From Anaeropeptidivorans aminofermentans (lineage in GTDB: Bacteria > Bacillota > Clostridia > Lachnospirales > UBA5962), in the NCBI RefSeq assembly GCF_940670685.1, contig NZ_OW711693.1, positions 1,116,001-1,180,000 on the forward strand: a stretch of 64,000 bases of DNA, given 5' to 3'. The number at the start of each line of letters is the position of its first letter. The first letter of the stretch is position 1. Shown here one piece after another: positions 35,710 to 49,136 of the stretch. Below the pieces are notes generated by a model, which saw only the letters and a program-made list of their open reading frames with translations, had not been told where the DNA came from and did not search any database. Position numbers and translations under genes: made by a program.

Positions 35710-36228
35710 ATGAAAAAAACAAAGGCAATAATAGCAGCAGGCATAATAGCCATGGGCGCTTTAAGCATAAACGTAATGGCCTTGGGCAATCAGGCAGGGA
35801 GTTCTTCAGACCCTGTTGTTACGAAATCTTATGTTGACAAAAAAATATCAGACGCTTTAGGAAAAGGCTCCTCAGGAGAACTAAGCGAATATCAGATGGA
35901 GTTTATTATAAGCGAAATCAAGCAGTCCCTTGCCGATGAACTGAATGGAACAGGCGCCATAGGAGATTCTTATGTTCCTGTCAATGTGGAAGCCGGCTTT
36001 ATATTAATTGGTGAAGAAGGCACTGAAATTATTTTAAGAAGCGGGCAGGCGGAAGGCTATACGGAAGGCGCAGAGGGAGTTGTTAACGCAACTACAGGAG
36101 AAGAAGTGACAAATGGAACTAAAATCAATAAAAACAATCTTTTGATTATTCCGAGAAGCGACGGAAGAGGCGTAAAATGCGCAACAAATTCATGGTTTAT
36201 TATAAAGGGCGGATACAGCATAAGATAA
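35710..36228 (+). CDS. Secreted conserved protein of unknown function
   Basis: TTGGAGG precedes the ATG. The 172-residue product has a signal peptide (AIIAAGIIAMGALSINVMA), then a Ser/Gly/Asp linker and a helical segment with VVTKSYVDKKISDAL. A C-terminal globular part contains FILIGEEGTEIILRSGQAEG and NNLLIIPRSDGRGVKC, ending FIIKGGYSI. I recall similar secreted proteins with PRxDGRG and GGY ends in other Clostridia, but no function. The nearest downstream gene is the TagA-like glycosyltransferase, about 150 bases away. Confidence 0.82.
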   Translation: MKKTKAIIAAGIIAMGALSINVMALGNQAGSSSDPVVTKSYVDKKISDALGKGSSGELSEYQMEFIISEIKQSLADELNGTGAIGDSYVPVNVEAGFILIGEEGTEIILRSGQAEGYTEGAEGVVNATTGEEVTNGTKINKNNLLIIPRSDGRGVKCATNSWFIIKGGYSIR

Positions 36229-36382
36229 ATTGCTTTAACTAAATTTGACGTGAGAAATTATTGAAAGGGATAAGAAGTATTTTTGACTTTTGTCTATTAG
36301 TTGATTATCAAATACATAACTCAAGTTTTTATACGGTGTCTTGTGAAAATACCGTAAATATGTACATGGGGTGTTTCTTGTA

Positions 36383-37126
36383 TTGAGGACGGAAATTTTA
36401 GGTATAGGGGTAGACTGTGTAACCAATGAAGAAGCATTGAAATTTGTTCTGGATACGATAAAAGAGAACAAAAGAGAAAATAAAATAATAGTGACCCCCA
36501 ATCCGGAAATGATTATAGGCGCAAAAAAGGATTCGGAATTTTCCAATGTGCTTAAATCTGCCGATTTGGTCATACCCGACGGAATAGGCGTCGTTATGGC
36601 GTCAAAGCTCAACAAGATTAAAATAAAGGAAAGAGTTCCCGGGTGCGACTTTACACTTTCCATCTTCGACAAAATTAAGTTCAGGGAAGGCACGGTATAT
36701 ATTTTAGGTGCAGGCCCGGGCGTAGCTAAAAAAGCGAAAGAAAATATGGAAAGAAAATATCCCGGTCTTAGAATAGTAGGCTATCACGACGGATTTTTTG
36801 ATGAGATTGAAGAAAAAAGTATTATTAAAGAAATTGAAAGCTTGAAACCTGATGTTCTTTTAGTCGGGCTTGGGTTCCCCAAACAGGAAAAATGGATTTA
36901 CAGAAATAAAGCACTGCCAGTAAACTTAAGCATTGCCATAGGCGGAAGCATTGACGTTATGGCAGGAACCGTAAAAAGGGCTCCGGAAATATTTCAAAAA
37001 CTTGGCCTGGAGTGGTTTTACAGGCTTATAAAGCAGCCCTCAAGATTTTTCAGAATGCTTGCCATACCTAGATTTATTGGGGCGGTAATATGTGAAAAAA
37101 TAAAATCACCGTTTAAAAGGCGTTAA
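36383..37126 (+). CDS. WecG/TagA/CpsF family glycosyltransferase
   Basis: The 247-residue membrane-associated enzyme is of the type that adds N-acetylmannosamine(uronic acid) to a lipid-linked GlcNAc. Motifs are TPNPEMIIGAKKD, ADLVIPDGIGVVMASK, RVPGCDF (the family Asp), VGLGFPKQEKWI and IGGSIDVMAGTVKRAP. The start is set at TTG 36383, because GGGGTG lies nine bases upstream and RTEILGIGVD is the family N-terminus; a GTG at 36371 in the same frame is the alternative. UDP-ManNAc for it could come from the epimerase at 1164-2330. It is 24 bases before the YitT gene. Confidence 0.92.
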   Translation: MRTEILGIGVDCVTNEEALKFVLDTIKENKRENKIIVTPNPEMIIGAKKDSEFSNVLKSADLVIPDGIGVVMASKLNKIKIKERVPGCDFTLSIFDKIKFREGTVYILGAGPGVAKKAKENMERKYPGLRIVGYHDGFFDEIEEKSIIKEIESLKPDVLLVGLGFPKQEKWIYRNKALPVNLSIAIGGSIDVMAGTVKRAPEIFQKLGLEWFYRLIKQPSRFFRMLAIPRFIGAVICEKIKSPFKRR

Positions 37127-37150
37127 AATAAACTTCCTAGGGGGAATACA

Positions 37151-38035
37151 ATGCTTCAGGAATATTTGAAGGAACATCGTGAAGGAATTAAGGAGTATTT
37201 ATATATTATTTTTGGAACCGCTCTTGTAGCTATCGGCGTAGTGGTATTTTTTGAACCGCATAATCTTGTTACAGGAGGCGTTACAGGTCTTGCCATCATA
37301 ATAGCTGATTTGGGAAGAACCATGTACGGCGTTACCATCCCTATTTGGCTTACCAACTTATTTTTTAACATTCCCTTGTTTTTAATGGCCCTCAGGACAA
37401 AGGGGAAAAAATTCTTAGCAAGAACTTTTATCACTACGATGCTTCTTACGACTTTTCTTTCCCTGGCAGAGTTTATACCTGTCATATCCGAAGAGTCCGA
37501 CCTTGTAATATCTACTTTATTTGGGGCGGTTTTTGTAGGGATAGGCATGGGCTTTGTTTTTAGGGCCCAGACGACTACCGGAGGAACAGACATTGCCGCA
37601 AGCGTTATCCATAAATATTTCAGACATATCAGTATAGCGAAAATACTTTTCTTTGTTGATGCGATAATAATAACCATCGGCTTTTTTGTATTTGGTATCA
37701 GAATTACCATGTACGGTATCATTGCTGTTTATATTACAAGCAGATTTACCGATACCGTTCTTGAAGGTTTCGATTTTGCGAAAGCTGCATTTATTATAAG
37801 CGATAAGCATGAAGAAATATCCATGAGAATAATGACCGATACGGAAAGAGGCGCCACAGCCATTCATGCCAAAGGTGTTTATACCCAAAAAGAAAAGGAC
37901 GTCATACTTGTTGTAATGAACAAAAAGGAAATAATAATGCTTAAAGAGCTTGTAACCTCCGTCGATCCGAGAGCGTTTTTAATAGTTACAGACGTAAGAG
38001 AGGTTCTTGGAGAAGGCTTCCAAAGGATTGTTTAA
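37151..38035 (+). CDS. YitT family membrane protein (DUF161-DUF2179)
   Basis: The 294-residue product has five to six membrane helices containing the family phrases EPHNLVTGGVTGLAII and FRAQTTTGGTDIAASVIHKY. A soluble C-terminal DUF2179 domain (TERGATAIHAKGVYT, VTDVREVLGEGF) follows. Function is unresolved; a transporter-like role is usually suggested. TAGGGGG precedes the ATG. Its presumed terminator lies about 330 bases downstream beyond a family C repeat. Confidence 0.92.
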   Translation: MLQEYLKEHREGIKEYLYIIFGTALVAIGVVVFFEPHNLVTGGVTGLAIIIADLGRTMYGVTIPIWLTNLFFNIPLFLMALRTKGKKFLARTFITTMLLTTFLSLAEFIPVISEESDLVISTLFGAVFVGIGMGFVFRAQTTTGGTDIAASVIHKYFRHISIAKILFFVDAIIITIGFFVFGIRITMYGIIAVYITSRFTDTVLEGFDFAKAAFIISDKHEEISMRIMTDTERGATAIHAKGVYTQKEKDVILVVMNKKEIIMLKELVTSVDPRAFLIVTDVREVLGEGFQRIV

Positions 38036-38045
38036 TTTGTATTGA

Positions 38046-38290
38046 GGAAACTGGGCAGCGTTTGAAAGTAAGCAAACCGACGGGAATATAAAATAAACTT
38101 TAGTTTATTTTATATTTTATATGAGAAATACAATTTTTGGCTTTAAAGCTGAAAAAGTATTACTTGCAATAAAGTGCTGATTCAAAGAGAAAAAATGCAG
38201 AATATTTTGAAGATTTTTGACAAAGTAGCTGTGCTTTATGGCAGGATAGACTAGGATTTTGATTTTTCAAACTTGCCCTAAAAATTCAGG
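38046..38290. repeat. Family C hairpin-rich repeat, copy 2 (inverted)
   Basis: In reverse complement this matches 31530-31832: a TAGGGCAAGTTTG...AAAATC head, then the ACTTTTTCAGCTTTAAAGC core. The perfect stem AATATAAAATAAAC / GTTTATTTTATATT and CGGTTTGCTTACTTTCAAAC follow. Two positions of the stem differ from copy 1, each with the matching change on the other arm. It separates the YitT gene from its terminator. Confidence 0.65.
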
Positions 38291-38366
38291 TGCAAGCCAT
38301 ATAAAAGATAGCCTGTAAATCTGTTTTATGGAGAATATTTTTAGAATGCTATAATTTTTATAAAGT

Positions 38367-38401
38367 AAAATACCCTTGTGAATTTTCACAGGGGTATTTT
38401 A
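38367..38401 (+). terminator. Probable displaced terminator of the YitT gene
   Basis: AAAATACCCTTGTGAA / CACAGGGGTATTTT stem with T-run, on the plus strand. Confidence 0.75.
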
Positions 38402-38770
38402 TTAATGATGAAAAGATGCAACCTTAGAGAATAGAGTGGACATAGGAAAGGACATATGGCGAACTTAGATAATGACAGTTTGAACTTTTCCTAATTCAAA
38501 TTTTATTAGCACTAACACTGAATTTATGATATGGATTTTTAATTTGAAATGAAGTATGGGCTACTGTAATAGTTCACCTGTAATACAAAAATATTTTACG
38601 GGATTGATTAAGATATTTGACACCCAATAGAGTTAAAAAGGGAAAAGAAAGTTCTTATAAATCAGATTTAAGTGAATTTGTAGTATATTTTCCCAAGATT
38701 AGCACGAAGAATTGGGCTGTTGAATTTAATATTCAGTAAATTTATAGCGAAAATTTAATTATATCCTTGT
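38402..38770. other. AT-rich spacer upstream of the chemoreceptor promoter
   Basis: No gene or clear structure is seen. Confidence 0.4.
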
Positions 38771-38776
38771 AAAACC

Positions 38777-38805
38777 TTGTTATCTTTTGGAAGTTAAAGT
38801 ATAAT
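38777..38805 (+). promoter_or_regulatory. Sigma-A type promoter of the first chemoreceptor
   Basis: TTGTTA, 17-base spacer, TATAAT. The start point would be near 38812, giving a 135-base leader. Confidence 0.7.
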
Positions 38806-38811
38806 TATGCC

Positions 38812-38947
38812 TAACGCGATAAAAGAATCGCATTGGTTCTGTATTACAGGGGACGGCAGGTTTATAAAGCAGCAGAAGGGATATGAAAATGCACTGCTGC
38901 CGTCAAATGATGACAGTCCAAGTAACCACCATAAAGGAGATTCCATA
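38812..38947 (+). ncRNA. Structured 5' leader of the chemoreceptor mRNA (candidate riboswitch, class not identified)
   Basis: A small hairpin GCGAT/ATCGC is at the 5' end. Then GGTT...AACC, GGAC...GTCC and an 8-bp GACGGCAG / CTGCCGTC stem can pair in a nested way, enclosing a 37-base purine-rich loop region. The leader ends at the AAAGGAG ribosome site of the MCP gene. It does not match the c-di-GMP-I or -II consensus as I know them. The in-frame ATG at 38807 precedes the predicted start point, so the leader is probably untranslated. Confidence 0.4.
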
Positions 38948-40930
38948 ATGAAGTCTATCCAAAAGAAAATCAGTATTTTCATCATTTCTCTCATTTTTCT
39001 TACATCCCTTATGATAGCGGCTCTCAGCCTATGGATTTTTTATCAGAATACAATCACACAGCTTGAAGAAGATACCCAAGCACTTGCCACAGCATACAGC
39101 TTAACCATTAAGCAGCAGATACAAGGGTTTAAAGAACAGCTGGAAGTTGCAGCTTCTTTAGAAGGCATTACAAGCGAGAATATCGATGAACGGAATGCCT
39201 TGCTTCAGCAGCTTGCAGAAACAACCGGATTTGAATATTTCGCCCTGGCAGATAGCTATGGTCAAACCACCAGAAACAGCGATATTTCCGAGCGTGAATA
39301 TTTTAAAAAGGCTTTAGAGGGTTCGACCTATATATCCAGCCCCCTTGTGAACAAAGTGGATGGCAGTGTGACCATTATGATGGCTACGCCCATTAGAAAC
39401 GGCGGGGAATATCAAGGGGTTTTATATGGCGGTATTCTTTATGACGTCTTCAGCCAAGTCATTAATGATATTCGAATCGGAAACGGCGGGTATGCCTTTG
39501 TTATCGATAGAACAGGTACAGTTGTTGCACACCCTGACAGCACTTTGGTTGCCGAAATGAAAAATTTCATCGAAATTGCCAAGGAAGACCATTCCTATAT
39601 CCCTCTGGCCGATGTGCTTAGCCAAATGATAAACGGTGAAAGCAATGTGGACTTTGCAGACTTTGGGGGAGAAGACAGGCTGTATGCCTTTACCCCTGTG
39701 GATACCCAAGAGGGTTGGGCGATTTCCGTCTCTGTGCCTATCACTCAAATTACAAGCGGTATTTATCACACCATATTTCTTTGTATAATTGCTGTGGCTA
39801 TATTGCTTGTTATTGGCATTATATCTGCATTGCAGTTTGCTCGTTCTATTACAAGGCCTATTATTGCAGTTACACAGCGTCTTGAGCTTCTGGCTGAGGG
39901 AGACCTGAACTCACAGATCCCTACTGTCAGAGGAAAAGACGAGATGGCTCGCCTATCAACGGCTCTGGGAGCGACGGTAACAGAATTAAATAGCTATATA
40001 GGAGATATTTCTTATGTTCTTTCTGCCATGGCAAATAATGATTTTACCGTAACCAGCGCTGTTACATATAAAGGAGAATTTATTCCCATTCAGAAAGCTC
40101 TTTATGAGATTTCCAATGCTTTAAAGCAAACGCTCTTAACCATCAGCTCTTCTACGGAGCAGGTGAGCCTTGGCGCCAAGCATGTAGCAAGCGGTGCTCA
40201 GGCGCTGGCAACAGGTGCGACCGAACAAGCGGCTTCTATTGAAGAATTAAACAGCCTGATTACAGAGATTGCCGGTCAGGCCAAGGATAATGCAGCAAAT
40301 GTAAAAATTGCTACAGAATATGTAGATAAGGCGGTTGAAGGCATCTACGCAGGCAACATGCATATGGAGCATCTTACCCAGGCCATGACAGAGATCGGCC
40401 AAGCGTCTAATAAGATTGTCAGCATCACCAAAGCTATTGAAGATGTTGCTTTCCAGACGAATATTCTTGCGCTTAACGCCACCATTGAAGCGGCCCGTGC
40501 AGGAAGCGCCGGCAAAGGCTTTGCCGTGGTTGCCGATGAAGTGCGCAGCCTTGCCGTTAAATCGGCGCAGGCCGCCAACCAAACTGCAAAACTCATTGGA
40601 AGCTCTGTAGAAACCATTGCCAAAGGCACTGAAATAACTGCACAAACAGCCAAGATTCTAAATGAAGCAGGGGAAAGCGCCGCTCAGATTACCGAGAGTT
40701 TTTCTAAAATTGAGCAAGCATCTTTCCAACAGACGGCAGGTATTGAGCAGATAAATATAGGGCTTTCCCAAATTTCCTCTGTTGTTCAGACAAATGCTGC
40801 CACAGCAGAAGAAAATTCCGCAACCAGTGAGGAGATGTCCGCTCAGGCTGTTACCTTAAACCAAGAACTTAGCAAGTTTAAGCTGGATACAGAGCCTAGG
40901 CAAAGCAATTCCTATACTGGACTCTACTAA
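38948..40930 (+). CDS. Methyl-accepting chemotaxis protein with dCache-like sensor
   Basis: The start at 38948 is fixed by AAAGGAG nine bases upstream; an upstream in-frame ATG would precede the predicted transcript start. The 660-residue protein has a first membrane helix ([19 protein letters not shown]), then an extracytoplasmic Cache-type sensor with [19 protein letters not shown] second helix ([19 protein letters not shown]), HAMP and a long cytoplasmic coiled coil follow, ending at the hairpin tip ([20 protein letters not shown]). No CheR-docking pentapeptide is visible at the C-terminus. It reports ligand binding to CheA/CheW; the ligand is unknown. Confidence 0.93.
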   Translation: MKSIQKKISIFIISLIFLTSLMIAALSLWIFYQNTITQLEEDTQALATAYSLTIKQQIQGFKEQLEVAASLEGITSENIDERNALLQQLAETTGFEYFALADSYGQTTRNSDISEREYFKKALEGSTYISSPLVNKVDGSVTIMMATPIRNGGEYQGVLYGGILYDVFSQVINDIRIGNGGYAFVIDRTGTVVAHPDSTLVAEMKNFIEIAKEDHSYIPLADVLSQMINGESNVDFADFGGEDRLYAFTPVDTQEGWAISVSVPITQITSGIYHTIFLCIIAVAILLVIGIISALQFARSITRPIIAVTQRLELLAEGDLNSQIPTVRGKDEMARLSTALGATVTELNSYIGDISYVLSAMANNDFTVTSAVTYKGEFIPIQKALYEISNALKQTLLTISSSTEQVSLGAKHVASGAQALATGATEQAASIEELNSLITEIAGQAKDNAANVKIATEYVDKAVEGIYAGNMHMEHLTQAMTEIGQASNKIVSITKAIEDVAFQTNILALNATIEAARAGSAGKGFAVVADEVRSLAVKSAQAANQTAKLIGSSVETIAKGTEITAQTAKILNEAGESAAQITESFSKIEQASFQQTAGIEQINIGLSQISSVVQTNAATAEENSATSEEMSAQAVTLNQELSKFKLDTEPRQSNSYTGLY

Positions 40931-40955
40931 CAGAAACCTTAAAAAGGGTATATAG

Positions 40956-40991
40956 TAAAGAAACCCTTCGGTTCAACCGAAGGGTTTCTTT
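40956..40991. terminator. Strong bidirectional-type terminator
   Basis: AAAGAAACCCTTCGGTT / AACCGAAGGGTTTCTTT, perfect stem. It ends the MCP gene and could also end transcripts from the collagen-like genes. Confidence 0.9.
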
Positions 40992-41050
40992 ATACGATAA
41001 TATGAGGGTATACCTAAAAGGATATGCCTTCATAAAGGTAGTATCAGCTA

Positions 41051-41165
41051 TTAAGAAAAACCTTGGTAGATTGCCCATTTCCTAAGCTGCATTACAGCCA
41101 GAGAGGTACCAAGGAAAGCGGTTCCGCCTGTTGCACTATGGAGGCGAAAGCGGAACCGCAGAACA
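41051..41165 (-). pseudogene. Decayed C-terminal end of a collagen-like protein gene
   Basis: On the minus strand the frame reads RLHSATGGTAFLGTSLAVMQL, then RKWAIYQGFS and stop. SATGG with its DNA (TCCGCCTGTTGCACT on the plus strand) matches the 3' end of the intact gene next door ([12 protein letters not shown]). GTAFLGTSLxVxxL resembles the usual last strand of BclA-type C-terminal domains. No start, repeats or longer frame remain. An inverted GCGGTTCCGC / GCGGAACCGC lies across it. Confidence 0.5.
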
Positions 41166-41390
41166 ATTTATTTTATAATTGCCATTAAGAGCAGTTGTCA
41201 TATTATTTGTACTTAAGATTATATTTCAGACTTGCATTAATTCCTTAAGCGTGATAACAGCTCAGTTCTACTATGGGGAATGATTATCCTTTGGTTTATC
41301 TCGCTAAACAGACCACTATATGTCATTATTGCTTCGGGTCCAGTAAGCCCGATAAGTCCAATGGAGCCAGTTATTTAAAAAAATCAATGG
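41166..41390. other. Spacer downstream of the collagen-like genes
   Basis: No gene is supported. A 76-codon plus-strand frame at 41273 runs into the end of the collagen-like gene and has no ribosome site. Confidence 0.4.
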
Positions 41391-43634
<2,244 letters not shown>

Positions 43635-43658
43635 CTAACCATTCTTGAACATGGTATT

Positions 43659-45662
<2,004 letters not shown>

Positions 45663-45767
45663 CTAAAATCGTGTGTACAGACTATATATTCTATTTTAAT
45701 AAGTAATATTGATGTATCTAGATATTCTGATATAAATTGATATTTTAATATAGGGGAGCCTTGATAT

Positions 45768-45795
45768 ACTATATGAATCTTAATGATTATTAGTT
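45768..45795 (-). promoter_or_regulatory. Candidate sigma-K promoter of the collagen-like gene pair
   Basis: Minus strand: AC, 17 bases, CATATAGTA, fitting the mother-cell sigma-K pattern (AC-N16/17-CATANNNTA). The leader would be about 120 bases. The motif is short, so chance occurrence is possible. Confidence 0.45.
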
Positions 45796-46334
45796 CAAAA
45801 GGAGGAATTGAAATTAAAGTAAATGACTGAAACTTTACAGAGAAACCATTAACTTTTTTTGCAATGTTAATTTATATTTTTCTTGAAGAGTATTTTCAAT
45901 GGAGTCTACATAATCCCATATTATTTTGAATATAAAAAAGATAGGATTTAATAGTTCCATATGCTAATTTAACTTCTATAATGGTCTTCCCATAGTTCTG
46001 ATAAAATGGAAATATAAAATAAACAGAAGCTCAGTTCACGAGATTATAGTGCCTTAGGTCTTATATTAAAATAAGTGGGAGTGTGCTCTAAAGAATTTAT
46101 TAGAGCTCAGAAATATGTTATCTTTAGGAAGGGATGTATGTTTAAATCGTAAAAAGTGAATCTTAGGGTTTTACTTAGTTGTAATCTTCCAGCATTCTGA
46201 CAAAAAATAAAGGATTGAATATATCCTTTCATTATATTCAATCCTTTATCTTATATGATCTATTCCATTGGAAAAGGCAGCTTGAAATGTAAAAAAACAC
46301 TTGCTAGTAATAAAATGATAGTTATTTAATAAAT
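45796..46334. other. AT-rich spacer between metH and the collagen-like genes
   Basis: No gene is seen. A perfect 17-bp hairpin (ATAAAGGATTGAATATA and its complement, 46207-46249) stands alone and may be a terminator or repeat. Confidence 0.45.
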
Positions 46335-46384
46335 AAGCCATAGCTTTTAAGTCCGTTCGGTACGGACAGAAGCTATGGCTTTAA
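46335..46384 (-). terminator. Terminator of metH
   Basis: Two-tier stem AAGCCATAGCTT / AAGCTATGGCTT enclosing GTCCGT / ACGGAC, about 55 bases past the minus-strand stop. Confidence 0.75.
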
Positions 46385-46437
46385 AAATACACTTTATAAG
46401 TAAAACAAGGATAGGGTATTAAAATGAAGTTCTAAAA

Positions 46438-48819
46438 TTATTTTCCGAATATTTCTTTTGCTATGGGAATTGCACTTAAAGCATCTTTCGCATAGAAATC
46501 GGCATTTATCATTTTAGCATAGTCTTCGTTCAGTACGGCTCCGCCTACCATGATTTTGCACTGGGGCATTACTTCTTTAACTTTTTCTATGGTTTTTTCC
46601 ATATTTACTACGGTTGTTGTCATTAATGCACTTAATCCTACAAGCTTAATATCATTTTCAACGACACTTGAAACCACCGTTTCTATAGGAACGTCTTTGC
46701 CTAAATCTATAATTTCGTAGCCGTAGTTTTCAAGGATTGCCTTAACGATGTTTTTGCCGATGTCGTGGCTGTCGCCGAAAACTGTGGCAAGAACTATTTT
46801 GCCTTTAAGCTCTGTTTTCTTTCCCTGCTTATCCATATGCTCTTTTATGGCGTCAAAGGAGCGTTTTGCGCTTTCAGCGCTCATAATAAGCTGGGGAAGA
46901 AACATTTTTCCCGTTTCAAAATTAGAGCCTACATAATCAAGGGCAGTAACAATATGAGAATTTATGATGTCAAAAGGCTCCGTTGTTTCCAGAAGCTTCT
47001 TTGTTTCGATGTAGGCGATATCTTTAAGACCTTTCACTACGCATTCTTCTAAGGGGGAAAAAGATACCGATGCTTTCCTGCTTGTATTTTTAACAGTATC
47101 GGTTACAATCGCTTTATCGGAATAGCAGCTTATATATTCACGGCAGTTTTCGTCAAGGCCCGCAAATATTTTATAAGCTCTGTAGGTGCCCATCATAAGG
47201 TCGGAAAGAGGGTTTATAATACACAAATCAAGGCCTGCTTGAAGAGCCAATGCAAAAAAGGTAGAATTTACCGATTGCCTGTTGGGGATTCCGAAGGATA
47301 CGTTTGAAACTCCAAGGATGGTTTTTACATTTAATCCTTGTTTAATGTTTCTTAATGCAGTAAGGGTCTCTATAGCTTCTTTCTGCTGAGCGCTTACGGT
47401 TAAGGTAAGAGGGTCTATCACAATGTTTTTACGTTTAATCCCGTATTCTTCGGCGGTGTCTATTATTTTTTTAGCGACGTCATAGCGTGCTTCAGCAGTT
47501 TCAGGAATGCCGTTTTCATCGATTACGAGGCCTATCACCACACCGCCGTATTTTTTTACCAGAGGGAATATTTTTTCCATGGATTCTTTCTTCCCTGATA
47601 CGGAATTTATAAGGGGCTTGCCGTTATACACACGAAGGGCGGCTTCTATAACCTCGGGGGTTGAAGAGTCTATTTGTAAAGGAAGGTCGGATATTGCCTG
47701 AATAGCCTTTACAGAATCGACGATATATTCAACTTCATTTATTTCGGGAAGACCCATATTGACGTCGAGAATATGAGCGCCGGCCTCCTTCTGGTCAATA
47801 GCTTCTTGCAAAATCATATCCATATCTTTATTGATGAGGGCTTCTTTTAACTTTTTCTTACCGGTGGGGTTTATTCTTTCACCTATAATAAGGGGTTCTC
47901 TGCCAAGTAAAAGATGACGGCTTCCGCTGCTTATGAAGGTATATTCTTTTTCCGAAAGGGAAACGGGAGTGAGGAGCTTACATTTTTCAACGGTTTTTTG
48001 AATGTATTCAGGGGTGGTTCCGCAGCAGCCGCCTAATATGAGGGCGCCTTCCATACACATTCTTTTCATGCTTTCGGAGAATTCTTCCGCATCAAGGTCG
48101 TATACGGTTTTTCCGTTTACTGATTTGGGAAGGCCTGCGTTTGGCTGAATCATGACGGGAATAGAGCTGTATTTCAATATTTCCTTTACCATAGGCTCTA
48201 TTTGCTTCGGGCCAAGGCCGCAGTTTATGCCCAAAGCGTCTACACCTAAGCCTTCGAGAAGGGATACCATGGTTAAAACATCGCCCCCTGTAAGCGTCTT
48301 TTGATTTTCATCAAAGGTCATCGTACAGAATATAGGCAGGTTGGTATTTTCTTTTATTGCAAGAATAGCGGCCTTTGCTTCATAAGTATCGGAGAAGGTT
48401 TCAAGAATGACAAGGTCTGCACCGTATTTTTCGCCGAGAATGGCGGTTTCTTTAAAAATTTCATAGGCATCTGAAAATTCCAAATCCCCAAGGGGCTTTA
48501 GAAGCTTTCCGCTTGGGCCCATATCAAGAGCAATGTAAACTTCCTTTTTGCTTTTTAATACGGCAGCTTTTGCATTTATTATGGCCCGGGAAATGATTTG
48601 TTCCAGGTTTCCGAATTTATGGCTGTATGCGCCGAAGGTATTTGTGCTGATGATATCGGAACCGGCTTCTATATATTTTTCATGAATATCAGTGATGATC
48701 TGAGGGTTTGATATGTTTAATATTTCAGGGGGAACGGTAAAATTATGCTTTTGTATCATGGAACCCATGGCACCGTCAAAAAACAAAATTTCTTTTCCTA
48801 TTTTTCTTTGCAGACTCAT
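46438..48819 (-). CDS. metH: Cobalamin-dependent methionine synthase lacking the reactivation domain
   Basis: The 793-residue protein has three modules. Residues 1-285 are homocysteine methyltransferase (FFDGAMGSMIQ; zinc ligands in GINCGLGP and LGGCCGTTPE). Residues about 300-560 form the pterin/methyltetrahydrofolate barrel (IIGERINPTGKKK, GVSNVSFGIPNRQ). Residues 590-793 are the B12 cap and binding domain, with cobalt-ligand motif GDSHDIGKNIV. The AdoMet-dependent reactivation domain of E. coli MetH is absent, as in many Clostridia, where a separate protein is thought to do that job. No cobalamin or SAM riboswitch was recognised upstream. It is divergent from the gene at 49137. Confidence 0.94.
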   Translation of the reverse strand: MSLQRKIGKEILFFDGAMGSMIQKHNFTVPPEILNISNPQIITDIHEKYIEAGSDIISTNTFGAYSHKFGNLEQIISRAIINAKAAVLKSKKEVYIALDMGPSGKLLKPLGDLEFSDAYEIFKETAILGEKYGADLVILETFSDTYEAKAAILAIKENTNLPIFCTMTFDENQKTLTGGDVLTMVSLLEGLGVDALGINCGLGPKQIEPMVKEILKYSSIPVMIQPNAGLPKSVNGKTVYDLDAEEFSESMKRMCMEGALILGGCCGTTPEYIQKTVEKCKLLTPVSLSEKEYTFISSGSRHLLLGREPLIIGERINPTGKKKLKEALINKDMDMILQEAIDQKEAGAHILDVNMGLPEINEVEYIVDSVKAIQAISDLPLQIDSSTPEVIEAALRVYNGKPLINSVSGKKESMEKIFPLVKKYGGVVIGLVIDENGIPETAEARYDVAKKIIDTAEEYGIKRKNIVIDPLTLTVSAQQKEAIETLTALRNIKQGLNVKTILGVSNVSFGIPNRQSVNSTFFALALQAGLDLCIINPLSDLMMGTYRAYKIFAGLDENCREYISCYSDKAIVTDTVKNTSRKASVSFSPLEECVVKGLKDIAYIETKKLLETTEPFDIINSHIVTALDYVGSNFETGKMFLPQLIMSAESAKRSFDAIKEHMDKQGKKTELKGKIVLATVFGDSHDIGKNIVKAILENYGYEIIDLGKDVPIETVVSSVVENDIKLVGLSALMTTTVVNMEKTIEKVKEVMPQCKIMVGGAVLNEDYAKMINADFYAKDALSAIPIAKEIFGK

Positions 48820-48982
48820 ATATTAGCTCCTTAAACGATATTAAAAATCATTTTACAGCTTAATGTAAATAAATTCAATAGAAATTCAGAATCAATCTAT
48901 AAAAATGATTAATAAAGCACAATATAAAGCATATCCTGCTTTAATCGGCTCATAGGCTAAAAAGGGTCAAAGAGAATAGTAA

Positions 48983-49011
48983 TTGACGTTTTCTGCCTTA
49001 AGCTATATAAT
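48983..49011 (+). promoter_or_regulatory. Sigma-A type promoter of the small acidic gene
   Basis: TTGACG, 17 bases, TATAAT. The leader of about 120 bases can fold as TAAACAGC...GCAG/CTGC...GCTGTTTA (49059-49110). Confidence 0.75.
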
Positions 49012-49136
49012 TTATTACAGTAGAATTTTTATAAAATGATTTTAAGTTTGTAAACAGCTCTATAAAAGCAGGCATGCTGCGACTGTTTTTAAAGGCTGTT
49101 TATCACATATGATTATTAAAAATCGGGAGTGTATTA

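Noticed and set aside
38807-38947. 47-codon N-terminal extension of the first chemoreceptor
   Set aside because: The ATG lies just after the -10 box and before the expected transcript start. A strong ribosome site precedes the ATG at 38948, and the DNA looks like structured RNA.
38812-38947. c-di-GMP riboswitch before the chemoreceptor
   Set aside because: I compared it by eye with remembered GEMM-I and c-di-GMP-II examples, and the conserved cores are missing.
48820-49136. Cobalamin or SAM riboswitch upstream of metH
   Set aside because: No B12-box or S-box core was seen on the minus strand.
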